A stretch of DNA of 33,722 nucleotides from a bacterium (GTDB taxonomy: Bacteria > Vulcanimicrobiota > Vulcanimicrobiia > Vulcanimicrobiales > Vulcanimicrobiaceae), in contig JAJZVP010000011.1 of assembly GCA_021845615.1 (NCBI GenBank), forward strand, positions 1-33,722, in the 5' to 3' direction. Shown here one piece after another: positions 1 through 9,274 of the stretch; the first letter of the stretch is position 1, and every line of letters begins with the position of its first letter. The notes below the pieces were generated by a model that saw only the letters and a program-made list of their open reading frames with translations, was not told the origin of the DNA and made no database searches. The translations under genes and the position numbers were made by a program.

Positions 1-101
1 TACGGCGCGCTTGGTAAGAAAACCGCTCCCAACGGCGAATGAAAAGCCTCCGGCTCGTTGCCGGATCGTTTCCATTGCAGCATGCAGTTCGAGGAGGATC
101 C

Positions 102-2093
102 GTGTCCAACACGCCAGCGCAAGAGCAGTGCATCGACACCATCCGCTTTCTCGCCGTCGACGCGGTGCAGCGGGCGAATTCGGGGCACCCCGGGATGCCG
201 CTCGGCGCAGCCGCGATGGCCTTCACCCTGTGGACGCGCCACTTACGCTTCGATCCGCACGACCCATCCTGGTTCGATCGCGATCGCTTCGTCCTCTCCG
301 CAGGGCACGGCTCGATGTTGCTCTACGCACTCCTCTATCTCACCGGGTACGATCTCTCTCTCGCCGATATCGAAGCGTTTCGCCAGCGCGGCAGTAAGAC
401 GCCCGGACATCCCGAGGTCGGCCATACGCCGGGCGTCGAGGCGACGACGGGGCCGCTGGGGCAAGGCATCGCCAACGCCGTCGGTATCGCCATCGCCCAA
501 GCGCACCTCGCCGCGACCTATAATCGCAGCGAACGCATTAGCGAGCACCACACCTATGCCATCGTCGGCGACGGCGACCTGATGGAAGGGATCAGCCAAG
601 AAGCGATCTCGCTCGCCGGGCATCTCCAACTCGGTCGTCTGATCGTGCTCTACGACGACAACCGCGTCTCGCTCGCCGGCCCGACCGAGATCACCTTTAC
701 CGACGATCATATCGCCCGCTTCGAAGCCTGCGGCTGGCACGTTCAGTTCGTCGACATCGCGCACGGCAACGACGTCGAAACGATCGACGCCGCGATCGCT
801 GCGGCGAAAGCGGTCGAGGATCGTCCATCGCTCGTTTGCGTGCGCACGCACATCGCCTACGGATCGCCGTTCGAAGATTCGTTCAAAGCGCACGGCGAAC
901 CGCTCGGCCCGGAGAACGTCGCCAAGACGAAAGAGCGGCTCGGCTGGCCCCTCGCACCGCCGTTCTACGTCCCCGATGAAGCGTTGGCGTTCTTTCGCGC
1001 CTGCGGCGAGCGCGGTGCGCAGATGCACGCCGAGTGGAACGAACGCTACGATCGCTGGAAGCGCGCGCATCCCGAGGCGGGTGCGCAGCTCGAACGCGCG
1101 CTCCGAGGCGAACTGCCGGCGACGATTCCATGGCCGGAGTTCGATGAGAGCAACGGCTCGATCGCGACGCGCGATGCCGGCGGGATTGTTATGAATGCGG
1201 TCGCCGCGGCGCTCCCCGAACTCGTCGGCGGCTCCGCCGATCTCGATCCCTCGACGAAGACCTATTTAAAGGGTGCCGGAGATTTTCAACCGACGAGCTA
1301 CGCCGGGCGCAACATCCACTTCGGGGTGCGCGAACACGCGATGGCGGCGATCTCGAACGGGATCGCGCTCCACGGAGGCCTCGTTCCCTTTGCGGCGACC
1401 TTCTTTAATTTTCTCGACTACTGTAAGCCGGCGGTACGACTCAGCGCGCTCTCGCATCTCCACGCGTTCTTCATCTTCACTCACGATTCGTTCTTACTCG
1501 GTGAGGACGGCCCGACGCATCAGCCGATCGAGCAACTCGCGAGCATACGCGCGCTTCCCAACGCCGTCGTCGTCCGCCCCGCCGATGCGCTCGAAGTACG
1601 GAACGCATGGCAAGCGGCACTCGCGGATCGCGGGCGCCCGTGGATTTTCGTGCTCACGCGGCAGAAGGTTCCGTTTCTCGGAAAGCGCCCCGCGCCGGTC
1701 GAACGCGGCGCCTACACGCTCGTGGAGTGCGAGGGAACGCCGGAGTGCATCCTCATCGGCACGGGCTCGGAGGTCGCACTCGCGCGCGATGCCGCCGCGA
1801 TGCTCGCCGCCGAAGGGAAACGCGTGCGCGTGGTCTCGATGCCCTCCTGGGAACTCTTCGACGCGCAACCCGCGTCGTATCGCGAAAGCGTCCTCCCCTC
1901 CAACGTCCGTCGGCGCGTGAGCGTTGAGGCCGCGGCGACCCTCGGCTGGGAGCGATACGTCGGTCTCGATGGGTTCGCATTTGGAATCGACCGCTTCGGG
2001 CTCTCGGCACCGATGGCCGACGCCATCGCCGAGCTGCAATTTACTCCCGCACATCTCGCCGATCTCGTTCGGCAACGCTTCGAATCGTTTTAG
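102..2093 (+). CDS. tkt: Transketolase
   Basis: Thiamine-diphosphate enzyme that moves two-carbon ketol units between sugar phosphates in the non-oxidative pentose phosphate pathway (cytoplasm). Seen: the N-terminal [12 protein letters not shown] block, [20 protein letters not shown], the TPP/Mg motif [12 protein letters not shown] followed by YDDN, and the central [16 protein letters not shown] block of the pyrimidine domain. The GTG start at 102 is preferred over the upstream ATG at 39 because GAGGAGG lies at 91-97 and the resulting 663 residues equal the length of E. coli TktA. It begins a plus-strand sugar operon: the next gene starts 10 nt after the stop, and its ribosome binding site AGGAGG (2092-2097) overlaps the tkt stop codon. 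Identification is secure; only the start is a choice. Confidence 0.96.
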   Translation: MSNTPAQEQCIDTIRFLAVDAVQRANSGHPGMPLGAAAMAFTLWTRHLRFDPHDPSWFDRDRFVLSAGHGSMLLYALLYLTGYDLSLADIEAFRQRGSKTPGHPEVGHTPGVEATTGPLGQGIANAVGIAIAQAHLAATYNRSERISEHHTYAIVGDGDLMEGISQEAISLAGHLQLGRLIVLYDDNRVSLAGPTEITFTDDHIARFEACGWHVQFVDIAHGNDVETIDAAIAAAKAVEDRPSLVCVRTHIAYGSPFEDSFKAHGEPLGPENVAKTKERLGWPLAPPFYVPDEALAFFRACGERGAQMHAEWNERYDRWKRAHPEAGAQLERALRGELPATIPWPEFDESNGSIATRDAGGIVMNAVAAALPELVGGSADLDPSTKTYLKGAGDFQPTSYAGRNIHFGVREHAMAAISNGIALHGGLVPFAATFFNFLDYCKPAVRLSALSHLHAFFIFTHDSFLLGEDGPTHQPIEQLASIRALPNAVVVRPADALEVRNAWQAALADRGRPWIFVLTRQKVPFLGKRPAPVERGAYTLVECEGTPECILIGTGSEVALARDAAAMLAAEGKRVRVVSMPSWELFDAQPASYRESVLPSNVRRRVSVEAAATLGWERYVGLDGFAFGIDRFGLSAPMADAIAELQFTPAHLADLVRQRFESF

Positions 2094-2103
2094 GAGGTAC
2101 CCC

Positions 2104-4947
2104 GTGCCCAACCCCATGGAACAACTTCTCGCATGCGGACAGAGCGTCTGGTTGGATAACCTGCGGCGCTCGATGTTCGCCTCGGGCGAACTCAAACGGC
2201 TCATCGATAGCGGCCTCCGCGGCATGACGAGCAACCCGACGATCTTCGAAAAAGCGATCGGAGCGGGGAACGATTACGACGAACAGCTGCGCTCGCTCGT
2301 CGGCAGCGAGCGCGATGCCGACGCGCTCTTCTGGGACCTAGCGATCGCCGATATTCGGAATGCCTGCGACGCCTTCTCCGGCGTCTACGCGGCCTCGAAG
2401 GGCGGCGACGGTTTCGTAAGCCTCGAAGTATCGCCGTTACTCGCGCGCGATACCGTGGGAACGATCGCCATGGCGAAGAGCCTCTGGGCGCGCGTCGACC
2501 GTCCGAACTTGATGGTTAAAATTCCCGGCACCAACGAAGGCGTTGCGGCGATCGAAGAGTGCATCTTCGCCGGCATCAACATCAACGTCACGCTGATCTT
2601 CGCCATCGAAATGTACGAAAAGACGGCGATGGCCTACATTCGCGGCCTCGAGCGCCGCATCGACGCGGGGCTCCCGGTCGACGGGATCGCCTCGGTGAAC
2701 AGCGTTTTCGTCAGCCGCATCGATTCGGCGATCGACAAACTCATCCAGGCGCGGATCGATAAAGGCGAACGGCTCGAGAGCCTGCTGGGGAAGACCGGCA
2801 TCGCCAATCTCAAACTCACCTATCAAAAATTCCATGAGTTGTTCTTTGGGGCAGCCTTCGCGAAAGCGAAAGCTGCGGGCGCCCGCGTGCAACGCCCGCT
2901 CTGGGCGAGCACCTCGACGAAGAACCCCCAGTATCCCGACCTGATGTACGTCGAGAGCGTGGTCGGCGAGCATACCGTCAACACGATGCCGCCCGCAACG
3001 CTCGCCGCGTTGCTCGACCACGGTCACCCGCATGCCGGAAGCGTGCTCGAAGGGCTCGACGATGCGCGCGCCGTCATGGAGCGCCTCCGCGATGTCGGGA
3101 TATCGCTCTTCGACGTCACTCACGCGCTACAGGTCGAAGGGGTCTCCCTCTTCTCCGAATCCTACGCCGCGCTGCTCGGTGCGATCGTCTACAAACAAAA
3201 AATGCTCGCCGAATCGAAAGAACGCGTCGTCACCTCGCTCGGCGATCTTCGCCCGCACGTCGATCTCGCCGTCGAAAAAATGAACTCGGTCGAGTTTCTG
3301 AAACGCCTCTGGGCGAAAGATCCGACGCTCTGGTCCGACGCTCCCGAGCACGCCGAGATCATCAAGCACGCCTTAGGCTGGCTCGATATTCCGCAACACC
3401 TCCTGGAATCGACTCCAAATCTCGCCGCCTTCGCCGAAGAGGTGCGTCGGCGCTTCGCGCACGTCGTCGTGTTGGGCATGGGCGGAAGTTCGCTCGCCCC
3501 CGACGTCTTGCGCGCCACCTTCGGCCAAAAATCGGGCTTCCCGGCGCTTCACGTTCTCGATTCCACCGATCCCGCACAGATCATCGCTCTCGAATCGCAG
3601 CTCGATCTCGCGCGGACGCTCTTTATCGTCGCGAGCAAGAGCGGGTCGACGACCGAACCGAACGCCTACTTCGCCTACTTCCACGAAAAGATCACCAAGC
3701 TCGTCGGCGCGGCGAAGGCCGGCTCGCATTTCGTCGCGATTACCGATGCCGGAACGACGATGGAGAGCGTTGCCAAACAGCACGATTTTCTCGCCATCTA
3801 TCTGAACGATCCCAACATCGGGGGGCGCTATTCCGCGCTCTCGTATTTCGGGATGCTCCCCGCAGCGCTCGCCGGGCTCAACGTGCCGCTTCTGCTCGAT
3901 CGAGCGCTCGGCGCAATGCACGCCAACGATCGTATCGTCGATCCGCGAGTCGCACCCGGCGTCCATTTCGGCGCCACGATCGGCGCGCTCGCGCTCGCCG
4001 GTCGCGACAAACTCACGATCGTCTGCCACCCGTCGATCGCGACGTTCGGCACCTGGTGCGAGCAACTCATCGCCGAATCGACCGGAAAGCTTGGCCGCGG
4101 CGTCATTCCGATCGAAGGCGAGGCGCTCGGAGCCCCCGAGGCGTATGGGAACGATCGCCTCTTCGTCTACGTCGGCGACTCGTTGCCGAACCCAAGTAGC
4201 GAGGATCTCGCGCGACTCGCCGCGCTCGAAGCGGCCGGTCACCCGGTCGTGCGCTTGGCGATGAACGATCTCTACGATATCGGCGAACAATTCTATCTCT
4301 GGGAGATCGCAACGGCGACCGTCGGCGCCCTGCTCGCGATCGACGCCTTCGATCAACCGAACGTTCAAGAGTCGAAGGACAATACCAAGAGCCTTTTGGC
4401 CGGTTACGCCCAGAGCGGGCGCATCGACGTTCCCGCACCGAATATTCGCAGCGAGAGTTTCGATCTAACGCTTCTCGCCGGGAGTGCGGGGATCGCCGAG
4501 AGCGACGCGCTCGCCGCGTTACGCGCGCTCGTCGGGCAGATCCGCCCCGGCGACTACGTTGCGATCACGGCGTATCTCGAACGGAGCGCCGAGCATATCG
4601 CCACGCTCGACGCGCTGCGCCTCGCGATACGCAACGCGCTCCGCGTCGCGACGACCGTCGGATTCGGCCCGCGCTTTCTCCATTCGACCGGACAGCTCCA
4701 CAAGGGCGGCCCGTCGAGCGCCTTCTTCTTGCAGATCGTCGCCGACGAACCCGACGATCGAGCGATCCCCGGTATGAACGTTACCTTCCGTACCCTGCTC
4801 GCGGCACAGGCGCTCGGCGATCTTCAATCGCTCGATAAGCGCGCCCGCCGCGGCGCGCGCGTTCATCTCAACGGCCCCATCGATGCCGCCCTACGTCGGT
4901 TCGGCGCGAGTATCGATGCTTCGTTATCCGCAGCGGCGGCGAAATAA
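2104..4947 (+). CDS. tal-pgi: Bifunctional transaldolase / glucose-6-phosphate isomerase fusion
   Basis: A 947-residue fusion. The N-terminal ~370 residues are a TalB-like transaldolase with GMTSNPTIFEKAI near the start, the Schiff-base lysine K139 in VKIPGTNEG, and the WASTSTKNPQYPD block. From about residue 380 it is a phosphoglucose isomerase with GMGGSS (458-463), SKSGSTTEP (511-519), a GGRYSALS segment and a C-terminal LHKGGPSSAFF/DLQSLDKRAR region. Transaldolase moves a dihydroxyacetone unit between sugar phosphates; the isomerase interconverts glucose-6-P and fructose-6-P. Such fusions are known in several phyla, so the architecture is not new. The GTG at 2104 follows AGGAGG at 2092-2097 and gives a normal transaldolase N terminus. 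The fusion links the outflow of the non-oxidative branch to glucose-6-P, the substrate of zwf two genes downstream. Confidence 0.95.
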   Translation: MPNPMEQLLACGQSVWLDNLRRSMFASGELKRLIDSGLRGMTSNPTIFEKAIGAGNDYDEQLRSLVGSERDADALFWDLAIADIRNACDAFSGVYAASKGGDGFVSLEVSPLLARDTVGTIAMAKSLWARVDRPNLMVKIPGTNEGVAAIEECIFAGININVTLIFAIEMYEKTAMAYIRGLERRIDAGLPVDGIASVNSVFVSRIDSAIDKLIQARIDKGERLESLLGKTGIANLKLTYQKFHELFFGAAFAKAKAAGARVQRPLWASTSTKNPQYPDLMYVESVVGEHTVNTMPPATLAALLDHGHPHAGSVLEGLDDARAVMERLRDVGISLFDVTHALQVEGVSLFSESYAALLGAIVYKQKMLAESKERVVTSLGDLRPHVDLAVEKMNSVEFLKRLWAKDPTLWSDAPEHAEIIKHALGWLDIPQHLLESTPNLAAFAEEVRRRFAHVVVLGMGGSSLAPDVLRATFGQKSGFPALHVLDSTDPAQIIALESQLDLARTLFIVASKSGSTTEPNAYFAYFHEKITKLVGAAKAGSHFVAITDAGTTMESVAKQHDFLAIYLNDPNIGGRYSALSYFGMLPAALAGLNVPLLLDRALGAMHANDRIVDPRVAPGVHFGATIGALALAGRDKLTIVCHPSIATFGTWCEQLIAESTGKLGRGVIPIEGEALGAPEAYGNDRLFVYVGDSLPNPSSEDLARLAALEAAGHPVVRLAMNDLYDIGEQFYLWEIATATVGALLAIDAFDQPNVQESKDNTKSLLAGYAQSGRIDVPAPNIRSESFDLTLLAGSAGIAESDALAALRALVGQIRPGDYVAITAYLERSAEHIATLDALRLAIRNALRVATTVGFGPRFLHSTGQLHKGGPSSAFFLQIVADEPDDRAIPGMNVTFRTLLAAQALGDLQSLDKRARRGARVHLNGPIDAALRRFGASIDASLSAAAAK

Positions 4948-4983
4948 CCCCAACGACGACCGATCGAGAAAGAGAGTTCACGC

Positions 4984-5895
4984 GTGCAAATTGGAATGGT
5001 GGGTTTAGGAAAAATGGGAGCGAACATGGTGACGCGCTTGCTCGAGCGCGGCCACCACGTCGTCGCCTACGACCGGAGCCCCGACGCGGTCGCGGCCTGC
5101 GCTCGCGGAGGGGCGATCGGAGCCGCATCGCTCGCCGAGCTCGTCGCCGGGATATCCGAGCGGCCGCGGGTTATCTGGATTATGGTTCCCTCCGGCGCTC
5201 CGACCGACCAGACGATCGACGATCTGCTCGCCTTGCTCGAACGCGGCGATATCATCGTCGACGGCGGAAATACCAACTACAAAGACGGCCTCGCCGCCTA
5301 CGCGCGCGCGAAAGCGCGCGGCGTCTCGCTCGTCGATGCGGGCACGAGCGGCGGCGTCTGGGGGCTTCGAGAGGGCTACTGTTTGATGGTCGGCGGCGAC
5401 GACGACGCCGTCGCTCGCTGCGAACCGATCTTCACCAGCCTCGCGCCGACCGACGGTTACGCACACGTCGGCCCCGCCGGTGCCGGACACTTTTCAAAGA
5501 TGGTCCACAATGGGATCGAATACGGCATGCTGCAAGCATACGGCGAGGGCTTCGAAATTCTCGAAAAATCGCCGTTCCCGTTCGATCTCAAACAACTCGC
5601 CTCTATTTGGTCTCACGGCAGCGTCGTACGATCCTGGCTGCTCGAACTCGCCGTCCTCGCGTTTCAAGACGACGCGAAACTCGAGGGGATCCGCGGCTAC
5701 GTCGACGACACCGGCGAGGGGCGCTGGACCGTCCAGGCCGCACTCGACGAGAACGTGCCGGCACCCGTCATCACCCTATCGTTGCTCGCGCGCTTCGCTT
5801 CGCGTCAGGACGAATCGTTCAGCGCGAAGGTGATCGCCGCACTACGCAACCAATTCGGCGGGCACGCCGTGCAACATGAAGGAAAGAATGCCTGA
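4984..5895 (+). CDS. gnd: 6-Phosphogluconate dehydrogenase, decarboxylating, short type
   Basis: Oxidative decarboxylation of 6-phosphogluconate to ribulose-5-P. Seen: Rossmann motif GLGKMG (residues 7-12), DGGNTNYKD, the GTSGGVWGLREGYCLMVGG substrate loop, and the catalytic segment KMVHNGIEYG with K172. At 303 residues it belongs to the short GntZ/YqeC-like class rather than the ~470-residue E. coli class. The second beta strand ends in AYDRS, with an aspartate at residue 30 where NADP-specific enzymes usually have Asn-Arg. From family knowledge this suggests NAD+ preference (inference). The GTG at 4984 has only a purine-rich GAGAAAGAGAG stretch upstream. The end overlaps zwf by 8 or 20 nt depending on the zwf start, so translation is probably coupled. 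Confidence 0.93.
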   Translation: MQIGMVGLGKMGANMVTRLLERGHHVVAYDRSPDAVAACARGGAIGAASLAELVAGISERPRVIWIMVPSGAPTDQTIDDLLALLERGDIIVDGGNTNYKDGLAAYARAKARGVSLVDAGTSGGVWGLREGYCLMVGGDDDAVARCEPIFTSLAPTDGYAHVGPAGAGHFSKMVHNGIEYGMLQAYGEGFEILEKSPFPFDLKQLASIWSHGSVVRSWLLELAVLAFQDDAKLEGIRGYVDDTGEGRWTVQAALDENVPAPVITLSLLARFASRQDESFSAKVIAALRNQFGGHAVQHEGKNA

Positions 5896-7453
5896 AGCCG
5901 TCGTAACCGCCGAGCCCTCGCCCGGGCTCGAGAATCCATTGCGCGCGCTGCTCGAGAGCGATCGTATCGAAGATCCTTGCAGCATCGTTTTTTTCGGAGC
6001 GAGCGGAGATCTCTTCAAGCGGATGCTGCTTCCGGCCGTCTACAACCTACGCCTCGAAGGGCTCCTCCCGGCGAATTTCTCCGTCGTCGGATTCTCCCGC
6101 TCGCCGTACACCGACGAGAGCTTCCGTGCGTACTGCAAAGAAAACGTCGACGCATTCTCGCGGTCGGGGCCGGTCAAGGAATCGATGTGGAGCGAATTCG
6201 CGCGCCGGATCTCGTACGTGACCGCCGATTTCGACGACAACGCGCACTTCCACGATCTCCGCGAGATCCTCGAACGAAACGACAAGCAACTCGGCACCGC
6301 GGGAAACCGCCTCTTCTATCTCTCCACGCCGCCATCCGTATTTCCCACCATCGTCGAGCGCCTCGCTGCGGCGAAGCTCGACCCAAAATCCAACCACAAA
6401 GGATGGACGCGGATCATCGTCGAGAAGCCGTTCGGAACGGATCTCGCGACCGCGCGCGCCCTGCAACGCGAAATCAATGGCGTGTTCGAAGAGAGCCACA
6501 TCTACCGTATCGACCACTATCTTGGCAAAGAAACGGTGCAGGATATTATGGCGCTCCGTTTCGCCAACACGATTTTCGAACCGATTTGGAACCGCCAATA
6601 CATCCGCTCCGTACAGATCACCGCTTCGGAGACGCTCGGCGTCGAACAGCGCGGCGGCTACTACGAAAGCTCCGGAGCGTTGCGGGATATGCTTCAAAAC
6701 CACGTCATGAATCTTCTCGCGCTGGTCGCGATGGAGCCCCCGGCGACCGCGAGCGCCGACGCGATTCGCAATGAGAAATTCAAAGTGCTTTCGGCGATGC
6801 GCCCGCTCGACGCCGAACATCTCGACCGCTTCGCCGCGCGCGGCCAATACGGTCCCGGCACGATCGAGGGAGAGATCGTTCCCGGCTATCGCGAAGAGCC
6901 CGACGTCAATCCACGTTCGAATACCGAAACCTTCGCCGCGTTGAAACTTCACATCGACAACTGGCGCTGGTCCGGCGTACCCTTCTATCTCCGAAGCGGT
7001 AAACGGCTCGCGCGCAAATCGACGGAGATCGCCGTCACCTTCGCGCCAATCCCCCATCGGCTTTTCGGCGAGGCGAGCGATGCGATCGAACCCAACGTCC
7101 TCGTTATGAAGATTCAGCCCGAAGAAGGGCTCTCGCTGCGCTTTAATGCGAAGGTCCCGGGGCCGAAAAACCATATTCGAGCGGTGACGATGGACTTCAA
7201 CTACGGTACGGGGTTCGGCGTCGCCTCGGCGCCGGCGTACGAACGGTTGATCGCCGATGCGATTCGCGGAGATCAGACGCTCTTCACGCGGTGGGACGCC
7301 GTCGAACTCGCGTGGGAGATCGTCACGCCGGTGCTCGAACGATGGAGCGCCACCCAAGACACGAGCTTCCCGAATTATCCTGCGGGCTCCGAAGGGCCAC
7401 AACAGGCCGACGTTCTCACCGCAGATGACGGGAACCATTGGCGACGGATTTAA
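5888..7453 (+). CDS. zwf: Glucose-6-phosphate 1-dehydrogenase
   Basis: First step of the oxidative pentose phosphate pathway, glucose-6-P to 6-phosphogluconolactone. Seen: nucleotide-binding GASGDLFKR (37-45), SVVGFSRSPY with an arginine placed as in NADP-binding enzymes, EKPFGTDL, the signature RIDHYLGKE with H210, and ALRDMLQNHVMNLLA. The length of 521 residues is slightly above the usual ~490, mostly from an N-terminal extension of about 30 residues before CSIVFFG. Two starts are possible: ATG 5876 has no clear ribosome binding site, while ATG 5888 has AAGGA at 5879-5883 and is chosen here. Both lie inside the end of gnd. The next gene, opcA, starts 3 nt after the stop. Confidence 0.95.
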   Translation: MPEAVVTAEPSPGLENPLRALLESDRIEDPCSIVFFGASGDLFKRMLLPAVYNLRLEGLLPANFSVVGFSRSPYTDESFRAYCKENVDAFSRSGPVKESMWSEFARRISYVTADFDDNAHFHDLREILERNDKQLGTAGNRLFYLSTPPSVFPTIVERLAAAKLDPKSNHKGWTRIIVEKPFGTDLATARALQREINGVFEESHIYRIDHYLGKETVQDIMALRFANTIFEPIWNRQYIRSVQITASETLGVEQRGGYYESSGALRDMLQNHVMNLLALVAMEPPATASADAIRNEKFKVLSAMRPLDAEHLDRFAARGQYGPGTIEGEIVPGYREEPDVNPRSNTETFAALKLHIDNWRWSGVPFYLRSGKRLARKSTEIAVTFAPIPHRLFGEASDAIEPNVLVMKIQPEEGLSLRFNAKVPGPKNHIRAVTMDFNYGTGFGVASAPAYERLIADAIRGDQTLFTRWDAVELAWEIVTPVLERWSATQDTSFPNYPAGSEGPQQADVLTADDGNHWRRI

Positions 7454-7455
7454 GC

Positions 7456-8433
7456 ATGGATGGCGGCGGCGCGATCGTCAACGTAGCCGAGATCAAGCGA
7501 TCGCTCGACCAGACGCGATGCGGCAACGGTGTCGCGCGCACGACGATGATGAATCTCATCGTTTATATCAACGAACCCGAGCGCGAAGAGTGGGTCGCGC
7601 AGCGCGTCGAGGGGGTGGCGAGCAAATACCCGACGCGTATCATTTTGCTCGACGGAACGACGCTCGGCGATGCGATGACCGCTTCGGTGCAACCGCAGGT
7701 CGGCGGGGGAGCGCAATCGGAGATCGTTCGCTTCGGCATCGTGGATTGCGCGCCGCAGACCGTTCGCTCGCTCCTCGACGCGTTGACGATCCCCGACGTT
7801 CCCGAGGTGCTCTGGTGGAACGGATCGACCATCGGCGTCGAGCAACTCTTCGAGGAACTCGCTCGGTACGCGCTTCCCGCGATCGTCGACTCATCGGGCA
7901 GTTCGAGCGACCTCGAGAATCTGCGCGAGGTCATCGATCTCGCCGACGCTCTCGGTTCGCGCCCGCCGATCGACCTCGCCTATCTCCGGATTCGGCCGGT
8001 TCAAGAAGTCCTCGCCGGATTTTTCGACGATTCGACACATCGCAAAAGCCTCGCGGAGATCGACGCGCTCGAAATCGATGCCGGCTCGTTCGCCGAGGCG
8101 ATCTACCTACGCGCGTGGCTCGGACGCGTGCTCCATCGCAACTTCGATGGGCCTGCGTTTCGTTTTACCCGCAGGGGGCAGGTGCGTCGCGTCGCGCGCT
8201 GCCGCTTCGCGGGCGGCGACTGCTCGTACGAGTTCCTTTTCGACGAACCCACCCATTGCGCGCACGTCACGGCGGGGATCGCCGGGAAAACGCACGCATC
8301 GTCGCTCCCCTTCGTTCCGCTCGACACGATGTCGCTCGTTGAAAAGGCCTTACTCTCGGGGCGCATCGACCCGCATTATCGCGAAATTCTCGCCATCGTC
8401 GCCGCGCGGTTCGGCGCGGGTGCGGCCACGTGA
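7456..8433 (+). CDS. opcA: Glucose-6-phosphate dehydrogenase assembly protein OpcA
   Basis: OpcA is known from Cyanobacteria and Actinobacteria as a factor needed for assembly or redox control of glucose-6-phosphate dehydrogenase. The 325-residue protein shows the family's VPEVLWWNGSTIGVEQLFEEL segment followed by PAIVDSSGSS, and DLAYLRIRPVQEVLAGFFDD near the middle. The C-terminal half contains the typical region of binding and core motifs (CRFAGGDCSYEFLFDE). ATG 7456 lies two bases after the zwf stop, with no strong ribosome binding site, so reinitiation after zwf is likely. Its position between zwf and pgl matches the usual zwf-opcA-pgl order and strengthens the call. An alternative ATG at 7438 would overlap zwf. 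Confidence 0.88.
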   Translation: MDGGGAIVNVAEIKRSLDQTRCGNGVARTTMMNLIVYINEPEREEWVAQRVEGVASKYPTRIILLDGTTLGDAMTASVQPQVGGGAQSEIVRFGIVDCAPQTVRSLLDALTIPDVPEVLWWNGSTIGVEQLFEELARYALPAIVDSSGSSSDLENLREVIDLADALGSRPPIDLAYLRIRPVQEVLAGFFDDSTHRKSLAEIDALEIDAGSFAEAIYLRAWLGRVLHRNFDGPAFRFTRRGQVRRVARCRFAGGDCSYEFLFDEPTHCAHVTAGIAGKTHASSLPFVPLDTMSLVEKALLSGRIDPHYREILAIVAARFGAGAAT

Positions 8434-9146
8434 CGGGAAGGCGCGAGATTCTACCCGACCCCGAAGCGCTCGCCGAGCGACTCGCCGATTTTGTGGTCGA
8501 GAGCGTCGGCGAATCGCAGCGTCTTCGCGGAACGGCATCCTTGGTGCTCGCCGGGGGCGGCACTCCTCGCGTCGCCTACGAACTCCTCGCCCGCGCGCCC
8601 CGCCGCAACGCGATCGATTGGACCCGCGTTACCATTCTTTTCGGAGACGAACGCTGCGTCGCTCCCACCGATGCCGACTCGAACTATCGTATGGCGCGAG
8701 AGGCGCTGCTCGCACACGTGCCGCTGCGCGCTTCGTCAATTCTGCGCATGCGCGGGGAAGCCGATCCGGCAATTGCGGCCGCCGAGTATGCGGCCATGAT
8801 TCGCGAGCGCTTCGGCGCCTCGCCGCGCTTCGATCTCGTTCTCCTCGGCATGGGTCCCGACGGGCATACCGCATCGCTCTTTCCGGGCAGCGATCCCTTT
8901 GCCGACGACGAAGCCCTCGTTCGCTCCGTCTACTCCGAGAGCAAACGACAATGGCGCCTGACGTTAACGCCGTCGGCGATCAATGGAGCGTATGCGGTCG
9001 CGGTCGCCCTCGCCGGCAGCGAGAAGGCGCCGACCTACGCCGCGATCGCGAGGGGCGACGGCGACCCGGTTCGCTACCCGATCGAAGCGATCGCCCCACG
9101 CGACGGTCAGTTGATCTGGTTCGTGGAGCGCAGCGTTCTCGGTTGA
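8430..9146 (+). CDS. pgl: 6-Phosphogluconolactonase
   Basis: Hydrolyses 6-phosphogluconolactone made by Zwf to 6-phosphogluconate, the substrate of Gnd. It is a 238-residue protein of the DevB/Pgl type within the NagB-like fold. Seen: LVLAGGGTPRVAYELLA, VTILFGDERCV followed by DSNYRMAREALL, and GMGPDGHTASLFPGSDPF with the conserved aspartate and histidine of the active site. The C terminus has RLTLTPSAINGAYAVAVALAG. The GTG start at 8430 overlaps the opcA TGA stop in a GTGA arrangement, indicating translational coupling. It ends the plus-strand sugar operon. The last 40 nt lie opposite the end of a probable small minus-strand gene (9107-9274), so there is no room for a classical terminator directly after it. 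Confidence 0.94.
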   Translation: MTGRREILPDPEALAERLADFVVESVGESQRLRGTASLVLAGGGTPRVAYELLARAPRRNAIDWTRVTILFGDERCVAPTDADSNYRMAREALLAHVPLRASSILRMRGEADPAIAAAEYAAMIRERFGASPRFDLVLLGMGPDGHTASLFPGSDPFADDEALVRSVYSESKRQWRLTLTPSAINGAYAVAVALAGSEKAPTYAAIARGDGDPVRYPIEAIAPRDGQLIWFVERSVLG

Positions 9147-9274
9147 ACCACCTCGACGGGTCGCCGCCGATTCCATTGCTCCAGCTCGCGCCCGTAGAGG
9201 ACGGCGACCCGTTCGGAGATGCTGCGTTGCATCGCCGTACTCATGCGTCGGCGAGCGCTCCCGGCTTCGATCAT
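9107..9274 (-). CDS. Probable 55-residue protein coupled to tolC
   Basis: A short reading frame whose ATG overlaps the tolC stop codon by 4 nt (ATGA, 9271-9274). It encodes 55 residues, starting MIEAGSARRRMSTAMQRS and containing VAVLYGRELEQWNRRRP, rich in Arg, Glu and Gln, with no membrane segment and no known motif. The overlap is the same kind seen at other junctions in this operon, which is the main reason to believe it. Codon third positions are GC-rich like the neighbours. Against it: it is short, its last 40 nt run opposite the end of pgl, and I recognise no family. Function unknown; it would be the last gene of the efflux operon. Confidence 0.4.
   Translation of the reverse strand: MIEAGSARRRMSTAMQRSISERVAVLYGRELEQWNRRRPVEVVQPRTLRSTNQIN

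Noticed and set aside
1-42. A frame open from the window start, ending in TGA at 40-42 ([13 protein letters not shown]), as the tail of an upstream gene
   Set aside because: Only 13 codons are visible and another frame ends at 13-15; there is no family signal, so neither can be supported.
243-1070. Long open frame opposite tkt
   Set aside because: Shadow of GC-rich codon usage; no motif, and the plus-strand transketolase is certain. The same applies to the many long frames opposite tal-pgi, zwf, hutH and clpC.
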